Shown here in pieces: positions 53,058-61,107 of a stretch of 64,000 bases of DNA; position 1 is the first letter of the stretch, and each line of letters opens with the position of its first letter. This DNA is from Granulicella sp. L56 (GTDB lineage: Bacteria > Acidobacteriota > Terriglobia > Terriglobales > Acidobacteriaceae): contig NZ_LMUS01000004.1 in assembly GCF_009765835.1 (NCBI RefSeq), positions 165,244-229,243 on the forward strand, given 5' to 3'. Below the pieces are notes generated by a model, which did not search any database, had not been told where the DNA came from, and was given only the letters and a program-made list of their open reading frames with translations. Made by a program: the position numbers and the translations under genes.

Positions 53058-54689
53058 CTATTGCGGATTCGCAGTTCCGGTGTCATTGGGAGCGGCTGCC
53101 GGTGCCGGTGGAGCGGTTACGTCTGGGCTGGACTCCTTGACGCCAATCGCATCGCCCGAGACGACAAGCTGCACACGGCGGTTTTGTGCGCGGCCCTTGG
53201 CCGTTCCGTTGTCCGCCACGGGATTGCTCTTGCCATAGCCGGTGGACGTGATGTTGTCCGGCTGCACCCCTTGACCAATGAGGAAGGCCTTGACGGCATC
53301 GGCACGATTCTCAGAGAGCTTCTGGTTCATCAAGTCGCTTCCTACGCTGTCGGTATAACCTTCAACCTGGAGTTTCAAGCCGGGATACGCCTGGAGGATT
53401 CCAGCCACTTTGGCGAGGCTGATCTGGGTCGTCGGCTTAAGGCTGTATTTGCCAGTGTCAAAGAGCACATCGGACATGTTGACGATCAGACCGCGAGCAG
53501 TTTCGCTGGTGGCAAGCACGCTGTTCAACTGGCTGCGTAGCCGCTCACGGGTAGCGTTTGCGCTCTCGGCGCTCTTGTTGGCCTCTGCAGCGCGAGCCTG
53601 GGCTTCTGCGGCCTCTGCGTCTGCCTTTGCCTTGGCTGCCTGAGCACGCTCTGCCTCAAGCTGGGCCTGTTGGGCCTGCATCTGCGCCTGCTGGGCCTGA
53701 AGTTGTGACTGCTGCGCCGCCAACTGCGATTGCTGCGCGGCACGCTGCGCATTCAACTGGCGCTCTTCGTCTTTCTTACGCAAAGTCACCAGCCGAGCAT
53801 CCTCGGAACGCTGGACGGCCTGACGGGCAAAGGTGATCTCCATCTTGCGGTCGCCCTTTTTGTTGCTTTGAATATCGGCGGCATTCTGAAGGTCCTGCTT
53901 CGCCTCAGTCAGGATGTCATTGGCATACTGGTCCGCGCCATTTGCCTGGGCGATGCGGACTGCGTTGTAGGCCTGATACAGCTCCAACGGCGCCTTTTCA
54001 TCACGGGTGATGGGGTTGTCATTCGTTTTGGAGCCGTCTGTCGGCGCATAGAAGCCGCGCGGCAGAAGCGCGTAGTGAGCATTTACCTTCTCCAGCACGC
54101 CGTTCGTCTTGTCCTGAATGATGTCGTTTTGCAGCACGACCACGTCACTTGGCTCGGTGACGGCGAAGTAAGGCTCGGCGGTAACAATCATTCCAAAAGA
54201 CTGGAGCGGTGTGGTCACATGGATATTGTTCTTGGTTCCTGCCGGCAGCACTTCGCCGAGGTTGGTCGCTCGGCCGTCGGGTGTGATCGCCCAAAGAACA
54301 TACGTCAGGTAGCCGGGGCCAAAGCCGTTGGCCGGGGTGAGGCCCTTAAACTCGGCGTCGATGGTGATACGGCCGCGCTCACTCTGGACCTTGGCCTCGC
54401 CTTTACCATTGGGAAGGAGCGAGGTCCCTCGAAATCCGATCCGGGTGCTGCTGCTGCGATGCAGATAATTCACGGCATCCAGATCGCGATGCACGACTTT
54501 GACCTGATAGAAGTAGACCCCATTCTTTTTAGTGATGGTCGTCGAATCCTCGGTCGGGCTGGTGGTTTGTGTCGTCGTTGTCGTTCTGGTCGTCTGAGCA
54601 AAGGCAGTGGGCAGGGTCGACAACGCGACACCGGCAAATAAAAACGCGGATAAAGCCCGCGTGGAAAAGTTTTCTATCGTTCGATTCAT
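53058..54689 (-). CDS. OmpA-family peptidoglycan-binding outer-membrane protein with coiled coil
   Basis: A 543-residue secreted protein. The signal peptide ends at about TAFA, followed by a Thr-rich stretch and a beta-rich domain. A long coiled coil (about 300-400) is rich in Gln and Ala (QQSQLAAQQSQLQAQQAQMQ). The OmpA C-terminal domain follows, with LFDTGKYSLKPTT, LKLQVEGYTDSVGSDLMNQ, LSENRADAVKAFLIGQGV and NRRVQLVV, which bind peptidoglycan. It may tether the outer membrane to the wall. The ATG at 54689 has AGGAGA. A strong terminator follows. The N-terminal domain is not recognised. Confidence 0.87.
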   Translation of the reverse strand: MNRTIENFSTRALSAFLFAGVALSTLPTAFAQTTRTTTTTQTTSPTEDSTTITKKNGVYFYQVKVVHRDLDAVNYLHRSSSTRIGFRGTSLLPNGKGEAKVQSERGRITIDAEFKGLTPANGFGPGYLTYVLWAITPDGRATNLGEVLPAGTKNNIHVTTPLQSFGMIVTAEPYFAVTEPSDVVVLQNDIIQDKTNGVLEKVNAHYALLPRGFYAPTDGSKTNDNPITRDEKAPLELYQAYNAVRIAQANGADQYANDILTEAKQDLQNAADIQSNKKGDRKMEITFARQAVQRSEDARLVTLRKKDEERQLNAQRAAQQSQLAAQQSQLQAQQAQMQAQQAQLEAERAQAAKAKADAEAAEAQARAAEANKSAESANATRERLRSQLNSVLATSETARGLIVNMSDVLFDTGKYSLKPTTQISLAKVAGILQAYPGLKLQVEGYTDSVGSDLMNQKLSENRADAVKAFLIGQGVQPDNITSTGYGKSNPVADNGTAKGRAQNRRVQLVVSGDAIGVKESSPDVTAPPAPAAAPNDTGTANPQ

Positions 54690-54797
54690 GATCTCTCCTG
54701 GCGTTCCGGAATGCGCTGACGAATATTTCCAAACAGGCATTCTCCTACTACTTTTCGATGCCCGGTCTTGGGCAAAGGTAGTCCTATAGTCGCAGAA

Positions 54798-54835
54798 CTG
54801 CCCCATTTTCTTCGATCTAGCAGAAAATGGAGCAG
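54798..54835. repeat. imperfect inverted repeat between ompA-like and GvpL/F genes
   Basis: CTGCCCCATTTTCT (54798-54811) and AGAAAATGGAGCAG (54822-54835) pair with one mismatch around a ten-base loop. It lies just after the GvpL/F stop and upstream of the OmpA-like gene, so it could be an operator or weak terminator. Confidence 0.4.
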
Positions 54836-54845
54836 TTTGGAAGAA

Positions 54846-55583
54846 CTAAGCAGAGTGTTGCTGCGATGTGCTGGAACGATGCACAAAGTGGTACGGAGGC
54901 CACGGCCCGGAGAGTTGCATACGGCACTCTTTCAGTTGCAGAGTGGCCGAGGAATACTTGTTTTGATAACGCTCAACCGTCTTGTTATCGATGAGATGGG
55001 CGATATCCAAAAGCATCTTGCCCGAGTCCATCCGTTTGCAGGTAATCTCTTCAGCGATGGGAAGGAACATGCGATGCATCTGAACAGAGAGTGCACGGGC
55101 CTTGGACTGGCGCTCCCGCTGACGGCTGGCGCTCTCGCGCAGGCTGGTGAGGTACTGCTGGCCGACGGTCATGTCGCGGGCGGAGTTGCCAGGGCAGGTG
55201 TCGTCCACGAGGACCTTGAGGTGCATCTCGGCCTTGCCGCGAAGACGCTCGACGTTGGCCTGGAAATGACGCTGGTTGGAGCGGACGGAGCGGCGGAGGG
55301 CGTCGTCATCCTGAAAGGTGGTGCCAAAACGGAACGGCAGGACGGTTGAGAGCTTGAAGCAGTCCGCGATGACGCGGGCATGGTCTTTTGCAGCTTGCTG
55401 GTCGAGCCGTTCATGATCTTCGGCGCTGTGCTCGGAGACGATGACGGCCAAATCACTGGCGGGAAACAAGAATGCCTGATTACCGAAGAGGCCTGAGACT
55501 CCGGTAAGGGGCATTGGACGACGGTGTCGACAAAGTTCCGGGAACGACTGCCGTTCTGCGATGCAATAGGCGTACCATGCCAT
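54846..55583 (-). CDS. GvpL/GvpF family gas-vesicle protein (orphan)
   Basis: A 245-residue protein. The N-terminus (WYAYCIAER) and DLAVIVSEHS, DHARVIADCFKLSTVLPFRF with GTTFQDDDALRRSV (about 70-105) and the C-terminal LSGPWPPYHFV match the GvpL/F family of gas-vesicle accessory proteins. The Arg in LPFRFGT is conserved. It contains two helical regions. No other gas-vesicle gene (gvpA, gvpN, gvpK) is near, so gas vesicles are unlikely to be made from this locus. The ATG at 55583 has AAGGAAGG eight bases upstream. Confidence 0.85.
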   Translation of the reverse strand: MAWYAYCIAERQSFPELCRHRRPMPLTGVSGLFGNQAFLFPASDLAVIVSEHSAEDHERLDQQAAKDHARVIADCFKLSTVLPFRFGTTFQDDDALRRSVRSNQRHFQANVERLRGKAEMHLKVLVDDTCPGNSARDMTVGQQYLTSLRESASRQRERQSKARALSVQMHRMFLPIAEEITCKRMDSGKMLLDIAHLIDNKTVERYQNKYSSATLQLKECRMQLSGPWPPYHFVHRSSTSQQHSA

Positions 55584-55963
55584 GTCTTATACCTTCCTTT
55601 AGCGCACTGAGGGGTCTAACTGCCCCATCAGGAAGTTGGGTTATGGAACTCATACTGATGCGAAAGTTTGATTGAACACTCTGCATTTGTAATTATTTCG
55701 GATTCAGGCAAGGTGCGCGATTAGCGGCCTCGACTGAACGCGAAACGGATAGTATGCCTATTGGAAGACGGTTGGCAAGAATTTCCTAATCTTTCCGCTA
55801 AGTGCTTGAACTTGCAGGAACAGAGCCGACCCAAAATTACGCTGAATGGTGAATTTTCTTCGGATTCCCTCTTTTGCGGGGCGTACCCCACCCCCGAGGG
55901 TAATTTTATGCAAAGCATCTCGAATCAAAGGTTTAGCTGGATAATTTTCACAAAGTATTCATT

Positions 55964-55981
55964 CCAGGCACTTTGCATGCA
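55964..55981 (+). promoter_or_regulatory. candidate sigma-54 promoter
   Basis: The sequence CCAGGCACTTTGCATGCA (55964-55981) has GG (55967-55968) and GC (55979-55980) separated by ten bases, as in the -24/-12 sigma-54 consensus (GGCAC near -24 and TGC near -12). Downstream lie only 24 bases before a hairpin. The match is good but the function is unverified. Confidence 0.4.
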
Positions 55982-56003
55982 AATCCTTATTTATAAACAA
56001 GTT

Positions 56004-56030
56004 AGGCCCAGCGCTTTGCCGGGCCTTTTC
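56004..56030 (+). terminator. terminator-like hairpin with no obvious gene upstream
   Basis: AGGCCC (56004-56009) pairs with GGGCCT (56021-56026), with an internal GC-rich loop, then TTTCTTTGCTTT. It has the look of an intrinsic terminator on the plus strand, though no plus-strand gene lies upstream of it within 2 kb. It may end a small RNA or a short transcript. Confidence 0.5.
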
Positions 56031-56230
56031 TTTGCTTTCTCTATTCCTTATTTTATCTTGTTGGAGGAATCGAGCCGAAATCCTCTATTCCATTTATTTT
56101 GTTTGAGTTAGGGGATTCGAGCCTTGACAGACGATTTCACGAGCATTTTTCGATGAATTATCGATTATGGCAATAGAATCAATTATTTATTCGATATCTA
56201 ACTCGATGGCAAGAGGCCCGGATTTTGCAG

Positions 56231-56345
56231 CCTGAGCGGGGGTTAGCGGGGCGAGTCATTCCCTTTTGACGGAGCCTGGTCACGCCAGGAGGGCGGGTCC
56301 TGTGCAACCCTGCGCTTGGGAAGGGTGTCTTCCGGGCTCGATATG
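56231..56345 (+). ncRNA. candidate structured RNA or leader before the DUF481-like gene
   Basis: A GC-rich island in an AT-rich region. By eye it can form CCTGG-TCACG-CCAGG (56275-56289). GAGCC (56272-56276) can pair with GGCTC (56335-56339). GGAAG-GGTGT-CTTCC (56319-56333) competes with ACCCT/AGGGT (56307-56311 with 56322-56326). Such mutually exclusive pairings are typical of switches, but I recognised no known riboswitch class. It ends 90 bases before the start of the DUF481-like gene. Confidence 0.35.
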
Positions 56346-56434
56346 CCTACCATACGCAATATCTTTCCAATGACACGAACAATAGGATTCACAATTCACT
56401 CTCCGAGCGCTTGAGGCTACGTTATTTTAAAGGG

Positions 56435-57637
56435 ATGAGTCCATCCAATAATTTCACCTACAGTGCCAAACGAATCTGGAGCTTGGTTGCCCTCTGCCTG
56501 GTGACAGGCATCCTGTCCCACAGTGCTGTGGCGCAGGGAGCGGCAGCAGCCCCGAAGTCCGACGTGATCGTGTTTACCAATGGCGACCAGTTGACCGGAA
56601 CCATCGAACGCGGCGTGGGCGACAGCATCGTCTTCAAAAGCGATACCGCGGGCGAGATCACGGTTCCGTTGAGCAAGATCAAGGAGCTGCGCTCGCATGG
56701 CAGCTTTGTCGTCATTCGGAAAGATGAGAAGCCGACGAAGATCACCCGGCATCCGGGTGCTATCGCCTATGGAGACAATGCTATAAGCGTCGAGACCCAG
56801 GCGGGTACCCCGGAGACAGTACCGGTGAAGGACCTTGCCTTCATCATCGACCAGGCGACCTACGACAAGGAAGTGGCACACAATCCAAGCTTTTTGCATG
56901 GATGGGCCGGGTCCGTCTCAGGCGGTGCTTCGCTGGTCCGATCGAGCCAGACGGGAACCAGCTTTAACGCTGGCATCGCCCTGATACGGGCGATTCCAAC
57001 CGTGCCTTATCTGCCGCCCAAAACACGCACCACCTTCAACCTGCTGGAGAGCTACGGCAAGTTGACCCAGCCGGTGATTCCGCAGACAACACCCCCGACA
57101 CCTCCTTCTGAGGCGAAGACGAGCATCTTTCATGCGGATGCCGAGCATGATCTCTATTTCACTCCCCGCTTCTACGCGCTGGGCGAAGTCTCTTTTGACC
57201 ACAACTTCGCGCAGGGCCTGAATATGCAGCAGGTCTACGGCGGCGGTTTCGGCTGGACCCCCATCCTGACTCCGGTACAGCAACTCGATCTTAAGGCCGA
57301 CATCCATTACGAGATGCAGTCCTTCATCCAGCCCGACCCGATTACCGTGGATAACCCGCGCATCCCCAACCAGAACCTGATCGGTTCGACGATTGGCGAG
57401 GCGTACCACCGCAATCTGCCGGGCAAGATCGTCTTTACCGAGAGCGCCAGCATTTTGCCTGCGTTCAATAATCCGCAAGCCTATTCGGCGATCGCAACTG
57501 CTGGATTGGCTTTGCCTACTTATAAGCGAATCAGCCTGGGAGTGAATGGCACGGACAACTACCTCAACATGCCAGCTACCGGATACAAGAAGAACAGCTT
57601 CCAGTTCATCACTGCTATCGTCTACACATTGAAATAA
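56435..57637 (+). CDS. DUF481-like outer-membrane protein
   Basis: A 400-residue exported protein. The signal peptide ends near SHSAVAQ. Residues 40-130 form a small beta domain (DVIVFTNGDQLTGTIERGVG and VPLSKIKELRSHG). The rest looks like a beta-barrel with alternating strands (FTPRFYALGEVSFDHNFAQG, QQLDLKADIHYEMQSF, ISLGVNGTDNYLN), ending in LK. It resembles the DUF481 family of outer-membrane proteins. The ATG at 56435 is used; a TTG at 56411 is possible. A possible structured leader and a strong terminator frame the gene. Confidence 0.75.
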   Translation: MSPSNNFTYSAKRIWSLVALCLVTGILSHSAVAQGAAAAPKSDVIVFTNGDQLTGTIERGVGDSIVFKSDTAGEITVPLSKIKELRSHGSFVVIRKDEKPTKITRHPGAIAYGDNAISVETQAGTPETVPVKDLAFIIDQATYDKEVAHNPSFLHGWAGSVSGGASLVRSSQTGTSFNAGIALIRAIPTVPYLPPKTRTTFNLLESYGKLTQPVIPQTTPPTPPSEAKTSIFHADAEHDLYFTPRFYALGEVSFDHNFAQGLNMQQVYGGGFGWTPILTPVQQLDLKADIHYEMQSFIQPDPITVDNPRIPNQNLIGSTIGEAYHRNLPGKIVFTESASILPAFNNPQAYSAIATAGLALPTYKRISLGVNGTDNYLNMPATGYKKNSFQFITAIVYTLK

Positions 57638-57640
57638 GAA

Positions 57641-57689
57641 AATAGGCGGTCTCAACCCATACCCGGTTGAGACCGCCTATTTCTTTTAA
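57641..57689 (+). terminator. strong intrinsic terminator of the DUF481-like gene
   Basis: A perfect 17-base stem (AATAGGCGGTCTCAACC at 57641-57657 with its complement at 57665-57681), a seven-base loop and then TCTTTTAA. It lies four bases after the stop. Confidence 0.9.
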
Positions 57690-57702
57690 TTTCATCGTCT
57701 TT

Positions 57703-57835
57703 AAGAAAACCCTGATTAAGTCCAGGCTTTGAAAGGGACGGGCTTCAGCCCGTCCGCCAGTGACGCTGCTTCAACGTGGCTTTAGCCACTGAGGGAATGT
57801 CATCGGAGTTCAGCAACTTTAATCAGGCTTTTCTT
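57703..57835. repeat. 133-bp inverted-repeat element (MITE/REP-like)
   Basis: The ends AAGAAAACCCTGATTAAGT (57703-57721) and CTTTAATCAGGCTTTTCTT (57817-57835) are imperfect inverted repeats of 19 bases. Inside are two perfect hairpins: GGACGGGC-TTCA-GCCCGTCC (57736-57755) and GTGGC-TTTA-GCCAC (57776-57789). The GGGCTTCAGCCC and GGCTTTAGCC cores resemble dispersed repeats I know from acidobacterial genomes. No coding capacity. It lies between the terminator and the cytochrome c gene's stop. Confidence 0.6.
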
Positions 57836-57854
57836 GACTCTTTCCCGTCTCTTT

Positions 57855-58400
57855 TTACCTGGTCAAAATCTGCGTCACCGGCAATGGTAGCTCTGTGTTG
57901 GCGCTCTTCAACAGAAGGCTGACCTGCCACATCTGCGTGTCGGTAAGCACGTGGTTGAAGGCAGGCATACCGGTGAGACGGATGCCGTTGGCGACCTTCC
58001 AGTAGGTCTCTCCTGCCGTATCGTCGCTGACACCAACCACATCGGATTTTCCATGCTTTTTCCAGAGCTGAGGCGCACGGGGATACATATAGCGCGCGTA
58101 AAGAACGTCGTGACCGGGGACACCGTGGCAGCTCGCGCACTGGGCGCGGTATACGGCGGCGCCTGACTCGAAGACGTCCTCGCTGGTGCCGAAGGGCGGG
58201 GTTTTGACCTCATGGTCGATGCGGGCGTTCATGGGCAGGTGGACAATCTGCTTCTCATAGGGGAAGGGCGCGTCGGCTACGGCGACGGGAAGCGGCCCAA
58301 AGTGCAGGTACAGAAACAGGCCGACCGCAACCGCGGCGACCCCAATCAGAAAACCTAAAAAAACCTTGCCAAAGCCACCACTGCCACTTTTTTTTGCCAT
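57855..58400 (-). CDS. membrane-anchored c-type cytochrome
   Basis: A 181-residue protein. An N-terminal uncleaved hydrophobic helix (VFLGFLIGVAAVAVGLFLYL) anchors it. The heme-binding motif CASCH is at about 88-92, and a Met in RLTGMPAFNH (about 145) is the likely sixth ligand. It is a single-heme, class I-like cytochrome that would carry electrons in the periplasm. The start is the ATG at 58400 with AAGGAG eight bases upstream; the open frame further upstream is not coding-like. Confidence 0.88.
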   Translation of the reverse strand: MAKKSGSGGFGKVFLGFLIGVAAVAVGLFLYLHFGPLPVAVADAPFPYEKQIVHLPMNARIDHEVKTPPFGTSEDVFESGAAVYRAQCASCHGVPGHDVLYARYMYPRAPQLWKKHGKSDVVGVSDDTAGETYWKVANGIRLTGMPAFNHVLTDTQMWQVSLLLKSANTELPLPVTQILTR

Positions 58401-58538
58401 CGGATGTGCTCCTTTGCCGGTAGCCGCCCCGGAAACGGCGGCGGATGTTCTAATAAGGGATGGCCGCCGCTGGTTTGCCAGCAGCGCGCTCCAAGTTCCA
58501 ACAATAGCAAAGCGCAGCTTGTGCAGGAGTAACAGTTG

Positions 58539-59225
58539 ATGTTCGGTTTGAAGTTGAAGGAAAAGTGTGTAGCGGTTATGTTGCTGGCGGCATTGATGGC
58601 CAGCGGAGCAGGCATCGTTCAGGCGCAATCCATGCGGCGGACACGGCGAGAGACGAACGCCAACCGCCAGGCAAGAATCGCCCGGATCGTCAAGGACACC
58701 TACAGCCACAAGTGGGAAGTGGGCGGCGGCGGCGGCTATCTGCGCTATCGCTCCGGCGAGGGCCTGCAGCGCAACAACGAGGTCGCCTTCTGGCTGAGCG
58801 GGACACGCTACTTCAACCCGAAGCTTGGCGTCGAGGCTGACATTCGCGGTGCCTTCGGCAATGCCAAGATCGGCACCAACGACTATCTCAAGTTCAACCC
58901 GCAGATATCGCAATACGGCTTCATGGCCGGGCCTTCTTACCGCTTCTATGCGAAAGAAAAGACGGCAGTGAGCGTGTTTGCCATCGGCGGCGCGGGAGTC
59001 GGCAAGTTCGACAGCGGCTCAAAGGGCATTCCTTCGTCTCTGCTGGGGACGTGGCCTTCCGAAACGCGAGCAGCGTTTTCCGTCGGCCTGAACCTCGACT
59101 ACAACCTCTATCCCAACCTGGCATTTCGGATTACACCGACCTACCTGGGGACCACCTTTGGAGGAACCGTGCAGAATAATGCGGGATTGAACATTGGGAT
59201 TGTTTATCGTTTCGGAAGAAACTAG
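58539..59225 (+). CDS. outer-membrane beta-barrel protein
   Basis: A 228-residue exported protein. The signal peptide (MASGAGIVQAQ) is followed by a basic segment (MRRTRRETNANRQARIARIV) and then alternating strands with glycine-rich turns (VGGGGGYLRYRSGEGLQRNN, FNPKLGVEADIRGAFG, YPNLAFRITPTYLGTTFGG) that end GIVYRFGRN, like a small OmpW/OmpA-like eight-strand barrel. The ATG at 58539 has AGGAG nine bases upstream. It is divergent from the cytochrome c gene. Function unknown. Confidence 0.75.
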   Translation: MFGLKLKEKCVAVMLLAALMASGAGIVQAQSMRRTRRETNANRQARIARIVKDTYSHKWEVGGGGGYLRYRSGEGLQRNNEVAFWLSGTRYFNPKLGVEADIRGAFGNAKIGTNDYLKFNPQISQYGFMAGPSYRFYAKEKTAVSVFAIGGAGVGKFDSGSKGIPSSLLGTWPSETRAAFSVGLNLDYNLYPNLAFRITPTYLGTTFGGTVQNNAGLNIGIVYRFGRN

Positions 59226-59333
59226 AACTCTTTAGTGTTTCCGTAAGACCAAAGAATCACGTCATCTCGACCGCAGCTGAGCGGAGAGATCCTGTATTTT
59301 GTCTTATCGTTAGAGCAGAAAAATATCTCAATA

Positions 59334-59382
59334 GACGGAACCACAGCAGTCAGGACTTTCTGGCATGTGGTTCCGTCATGTT
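59334..59382 (+). terminator. hairpin at the 3' end of aspA, likely bidirectional terminator
   Basis: GACGGAACCACA (59334-59345) pairs perfectly with TGTGGTTCCGTC (59366-59377). The right arm is the last coding part of the aspartase gene. T-rich sequence follows on the plus strand (ATGTTTTT) and on the minus strand. It can end both the beta-barrel gene and aspA. Confidence 0.6.
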
Positions 59383-60750
59383 TTTGGGGTCAAGAATCTC
59401 TGCGATCTGTTCTTCGGTGAGCAGTTTTTTCTCGCGGGCAAGGGCTACGATGCTCTGTCCCGTAGCAACCGATTCCTTTACCAACGCTGCCGCCTTTGCA
59501 TAGCCAATGTAGGGATTCAGCGCAGTGGCGAGCGCAATGGTGCTGGCAGCATAGTGAGCGCAGCGGTCTCGGTTAGCCGTGATTCCGCGAATGCAGTGGT
59601 GATCCAATTGCCTCAGCGTGCTGGTCAGAATAGTGATGGATTGCAGCGTGTTATGCGCCATGGTAGGCATCATCACGTTCAGTTCAAGTTGCCCTGCCTG
59701 TACGGCGTAGGCCGTGGCAGTATCGTTGCCAATGACCTGAAACGCAACCATCGCAGTCAGTTCTGCGAGCACGGGGTTGACCTTGCCCGGCATGATGCTC
59801 GAGCCGGGCTGCAGGCTGGGCAGATGGATCTCGTTGAAGCCCGTATTCGGCCCACTCGACAACAGACGCAGATCGTTGGAGATGCGAATCAGTTCGAGCG
59901 CAAGCGTGCGTAGCGCGGCGGAGACGTCGGCCATCACAGCGTTCGATTGCATGGCATAGCGGAGATCTTCTGTTTCCAGAAGTTCGAGACCGGAGATGCG
60001 GCTAAGGTTCTCAATGACCCGCTGTCGATAGTCGGGATGAGTATTAAGCCCAGTCCCAACAGCAGAGCCGCCAAGGCCCAGTTCGCGCAGCGATTCAGCG
60101 GTGCGCCCCAGATGCTGATGACACTTCCGGACGGCAACGGCGTAAGCCGCGAACTCCTGTCCCAGCGTGATAGGCACGGCGTCCTGCATGTGGGTGCGGC
60201 CAGCCTTCAGAATGTCCTTGAACTCGCGCGCCTTGGCATCGAAGCTGGCAGCCAGATCGTTAAGTACAGGGTAGAAATCTTCGAGCGCCAGCAAGACCGA
60301 GAGCCGCATGGCCGTGGGGAAGACGTCGTTGGTGGACTGGCCATAGTTAACGTGGTCGTTGGGATGGATTCTTTTGTAGCTGCCGAGCGGTTCGCCGAGA
60401 ATCTGCCCGGCGCGGTTGGCAATCACCTCATTGGCGTTCATGTGCAGGCTGACTCCGGCTCCAGCCTGAAAGACATCGACAACGAAGTGGTCGTGGTGCT
60501 GGCCGTCGATAACCTCGTGCGCGGCCCGCATTACGGCGCTTCCCTGCTCCGTGGTGATGAGACCGAGAGATTGATTCGCCTCAGCCGCAGCATGTTTAAC
60601 CATTGCCAGCGCGCGGATGAGAAATGGACTGGCCTTGAGGTCGCTGATGGGGAAATTGGAGATGGCTCGAGTAGTCTGCGCTCCATAGAGAGCTTCGGCA
60701 GGAACGGCAACGTTGCCTAACGAGTCGGTTTCCGTGCGGGTATCGGACAT
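59350..60750 (-). CDS. aspA: aspartate ammonia-lyase
   Basis: A 466-residue member of the aspartase/fumarase superfamily. ETDSLGNVAVPAEALYGAQT opens it, HPNDHVNYGQSTND lines the active site, and GSSIMPGKVNPV is the signature loop with the catalytic Ser. The C-terminal AGQLELNVMMPTMAHN and HCIRGITANRDRC fit aspartase better than class II fumarase. It deaminates aspartate to fumarate. The ATG at 60750 has AGG eight bases upstream. A class I fumarase gene lies 360 bases away, divergently oriented. Confidence 0.88.
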   Translation of the reverse strand: MSDTRTETDSLGNVAVPAEALYGAQTTRAISNFPISDLKASPFLIRALAMVKHAAAEANQSLGLITTEQGSAVMRAAHEVIDGQHHDHFVVDVFQAGAGVSLHMNANEVIANRAGQILGEPLGSYKRIHPNDHVNYGQSTNDVFPTAMRLSVLLALEDFYPVLNDLAASFDAKAREFKDILKAGRTHMQDAVPITLGQEFAAYAVAVRKCHQHLGRTAESLRELGLGGSAVGTGLNTHPDYRQRVIENLSRISGLELLETEDLRYAMQSNAVMADVSAALRTLALELIRISNDLRLLSSGPNTGFNEIHLPSLQPGSSIMPGKVNPVLAELTAMVAFQVIGNDTATAYAVQAGQLELNVMMPTMAHNTLQSITILTSTLRQLDHHCIRGITANRDRCAHYAASTIALATALNPYIGYAKAAALVKESVATGQSIVALAREKKLLTEEQIAEILDPKNMTEPHARKS

Positions 60751-60816
60751 CAGGAGCACCTATTTGAAACTATCCTTCTCTAAACCAATTATGATCCTTC
60801 TGAATATCGAGCGAGC

Positions 60817-61077
60817 ATGACAAAGACAATAAGTAGCCTGATTGCATTAGGATTCTCCATCATTGGATTTGCGATTGTTTTCGTGGGTTTCAACATCGCA
60901 TATATCGTGTGGGCAGAACTAAGATACCCCCACAACAACTCCATGGCAGGACTCGCTGCCTTCATTTACGGAATGCCCATTGCTGGTATCGCTGCCCTCA
61001 TCGTCTTTATTGGAACATTCTGGGTGTGTGTTCGAAGACCGGTCAAGCACGCCAAGGCCAATCCAAATATTGGATAA
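60817..61077 (+). CDS. small two-helix membrane protein
   Basis: An 86-residue protein with two hydrophobic segments (IALGFSIIGFAIVFVGFNI and AGIAALIVFIGTFWVCV) and a basic tail (RRPVKHAKANPNIG). No family recognised. It lies between aspA and the fumarase gene, 30 bases before the latter and in the same direction, so it may be cotranscribed with it. The evidence that it is a real gene is moderate. Confidence 0.55.
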   Translation: MTKTISSLIALGFSIIGFAIVFVGFNIAYIVWAELRYPHNNSMAGLAAFIYGMPIAGIAALIVFIGTFWVCVRRPVKHAKANPNIG

Positions 61078-61107
61078 TGAATCCTGTGCTGACCGCACAA
61101 CAAAAAT

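Larger units (their letters stand above)
55584..56434. other. long non-coding region with regulatory-looking elements
   Basis: I see no convincing gene in these 850 bases. The region is more A/T-rich than its flanks except for a GC-rich stretch at 56231-56345. It contains a sigma-54-like site (55964-55980), a hairpin with a T-rich tail (56004-56030), a TTGACA hexamer (56124) with a weak partner, and a structured-looking leader before the DUF481-like gene. A 116-codon open frame at 55761-56111 looks random. Confidence 0.5.

Noticed and set aside
53730..54641. A 303-codon plus-strand open frame inside the OmpA-family gene
   Set aside because: The minus-strand gene is certain, and this frame looks random.
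55761..56111. A 116-codon open frame in the long intergenic region
   Set aside because: Mixed composition, no ribosome-binding site, and it crosses a sigma-54-like site and a terminator.
59350..60750. A class II fumarase (fumC) call for this gene
   Set aside because: The C-terminal motifs and the separate class I fumarase gene next to it fit aspartase better.
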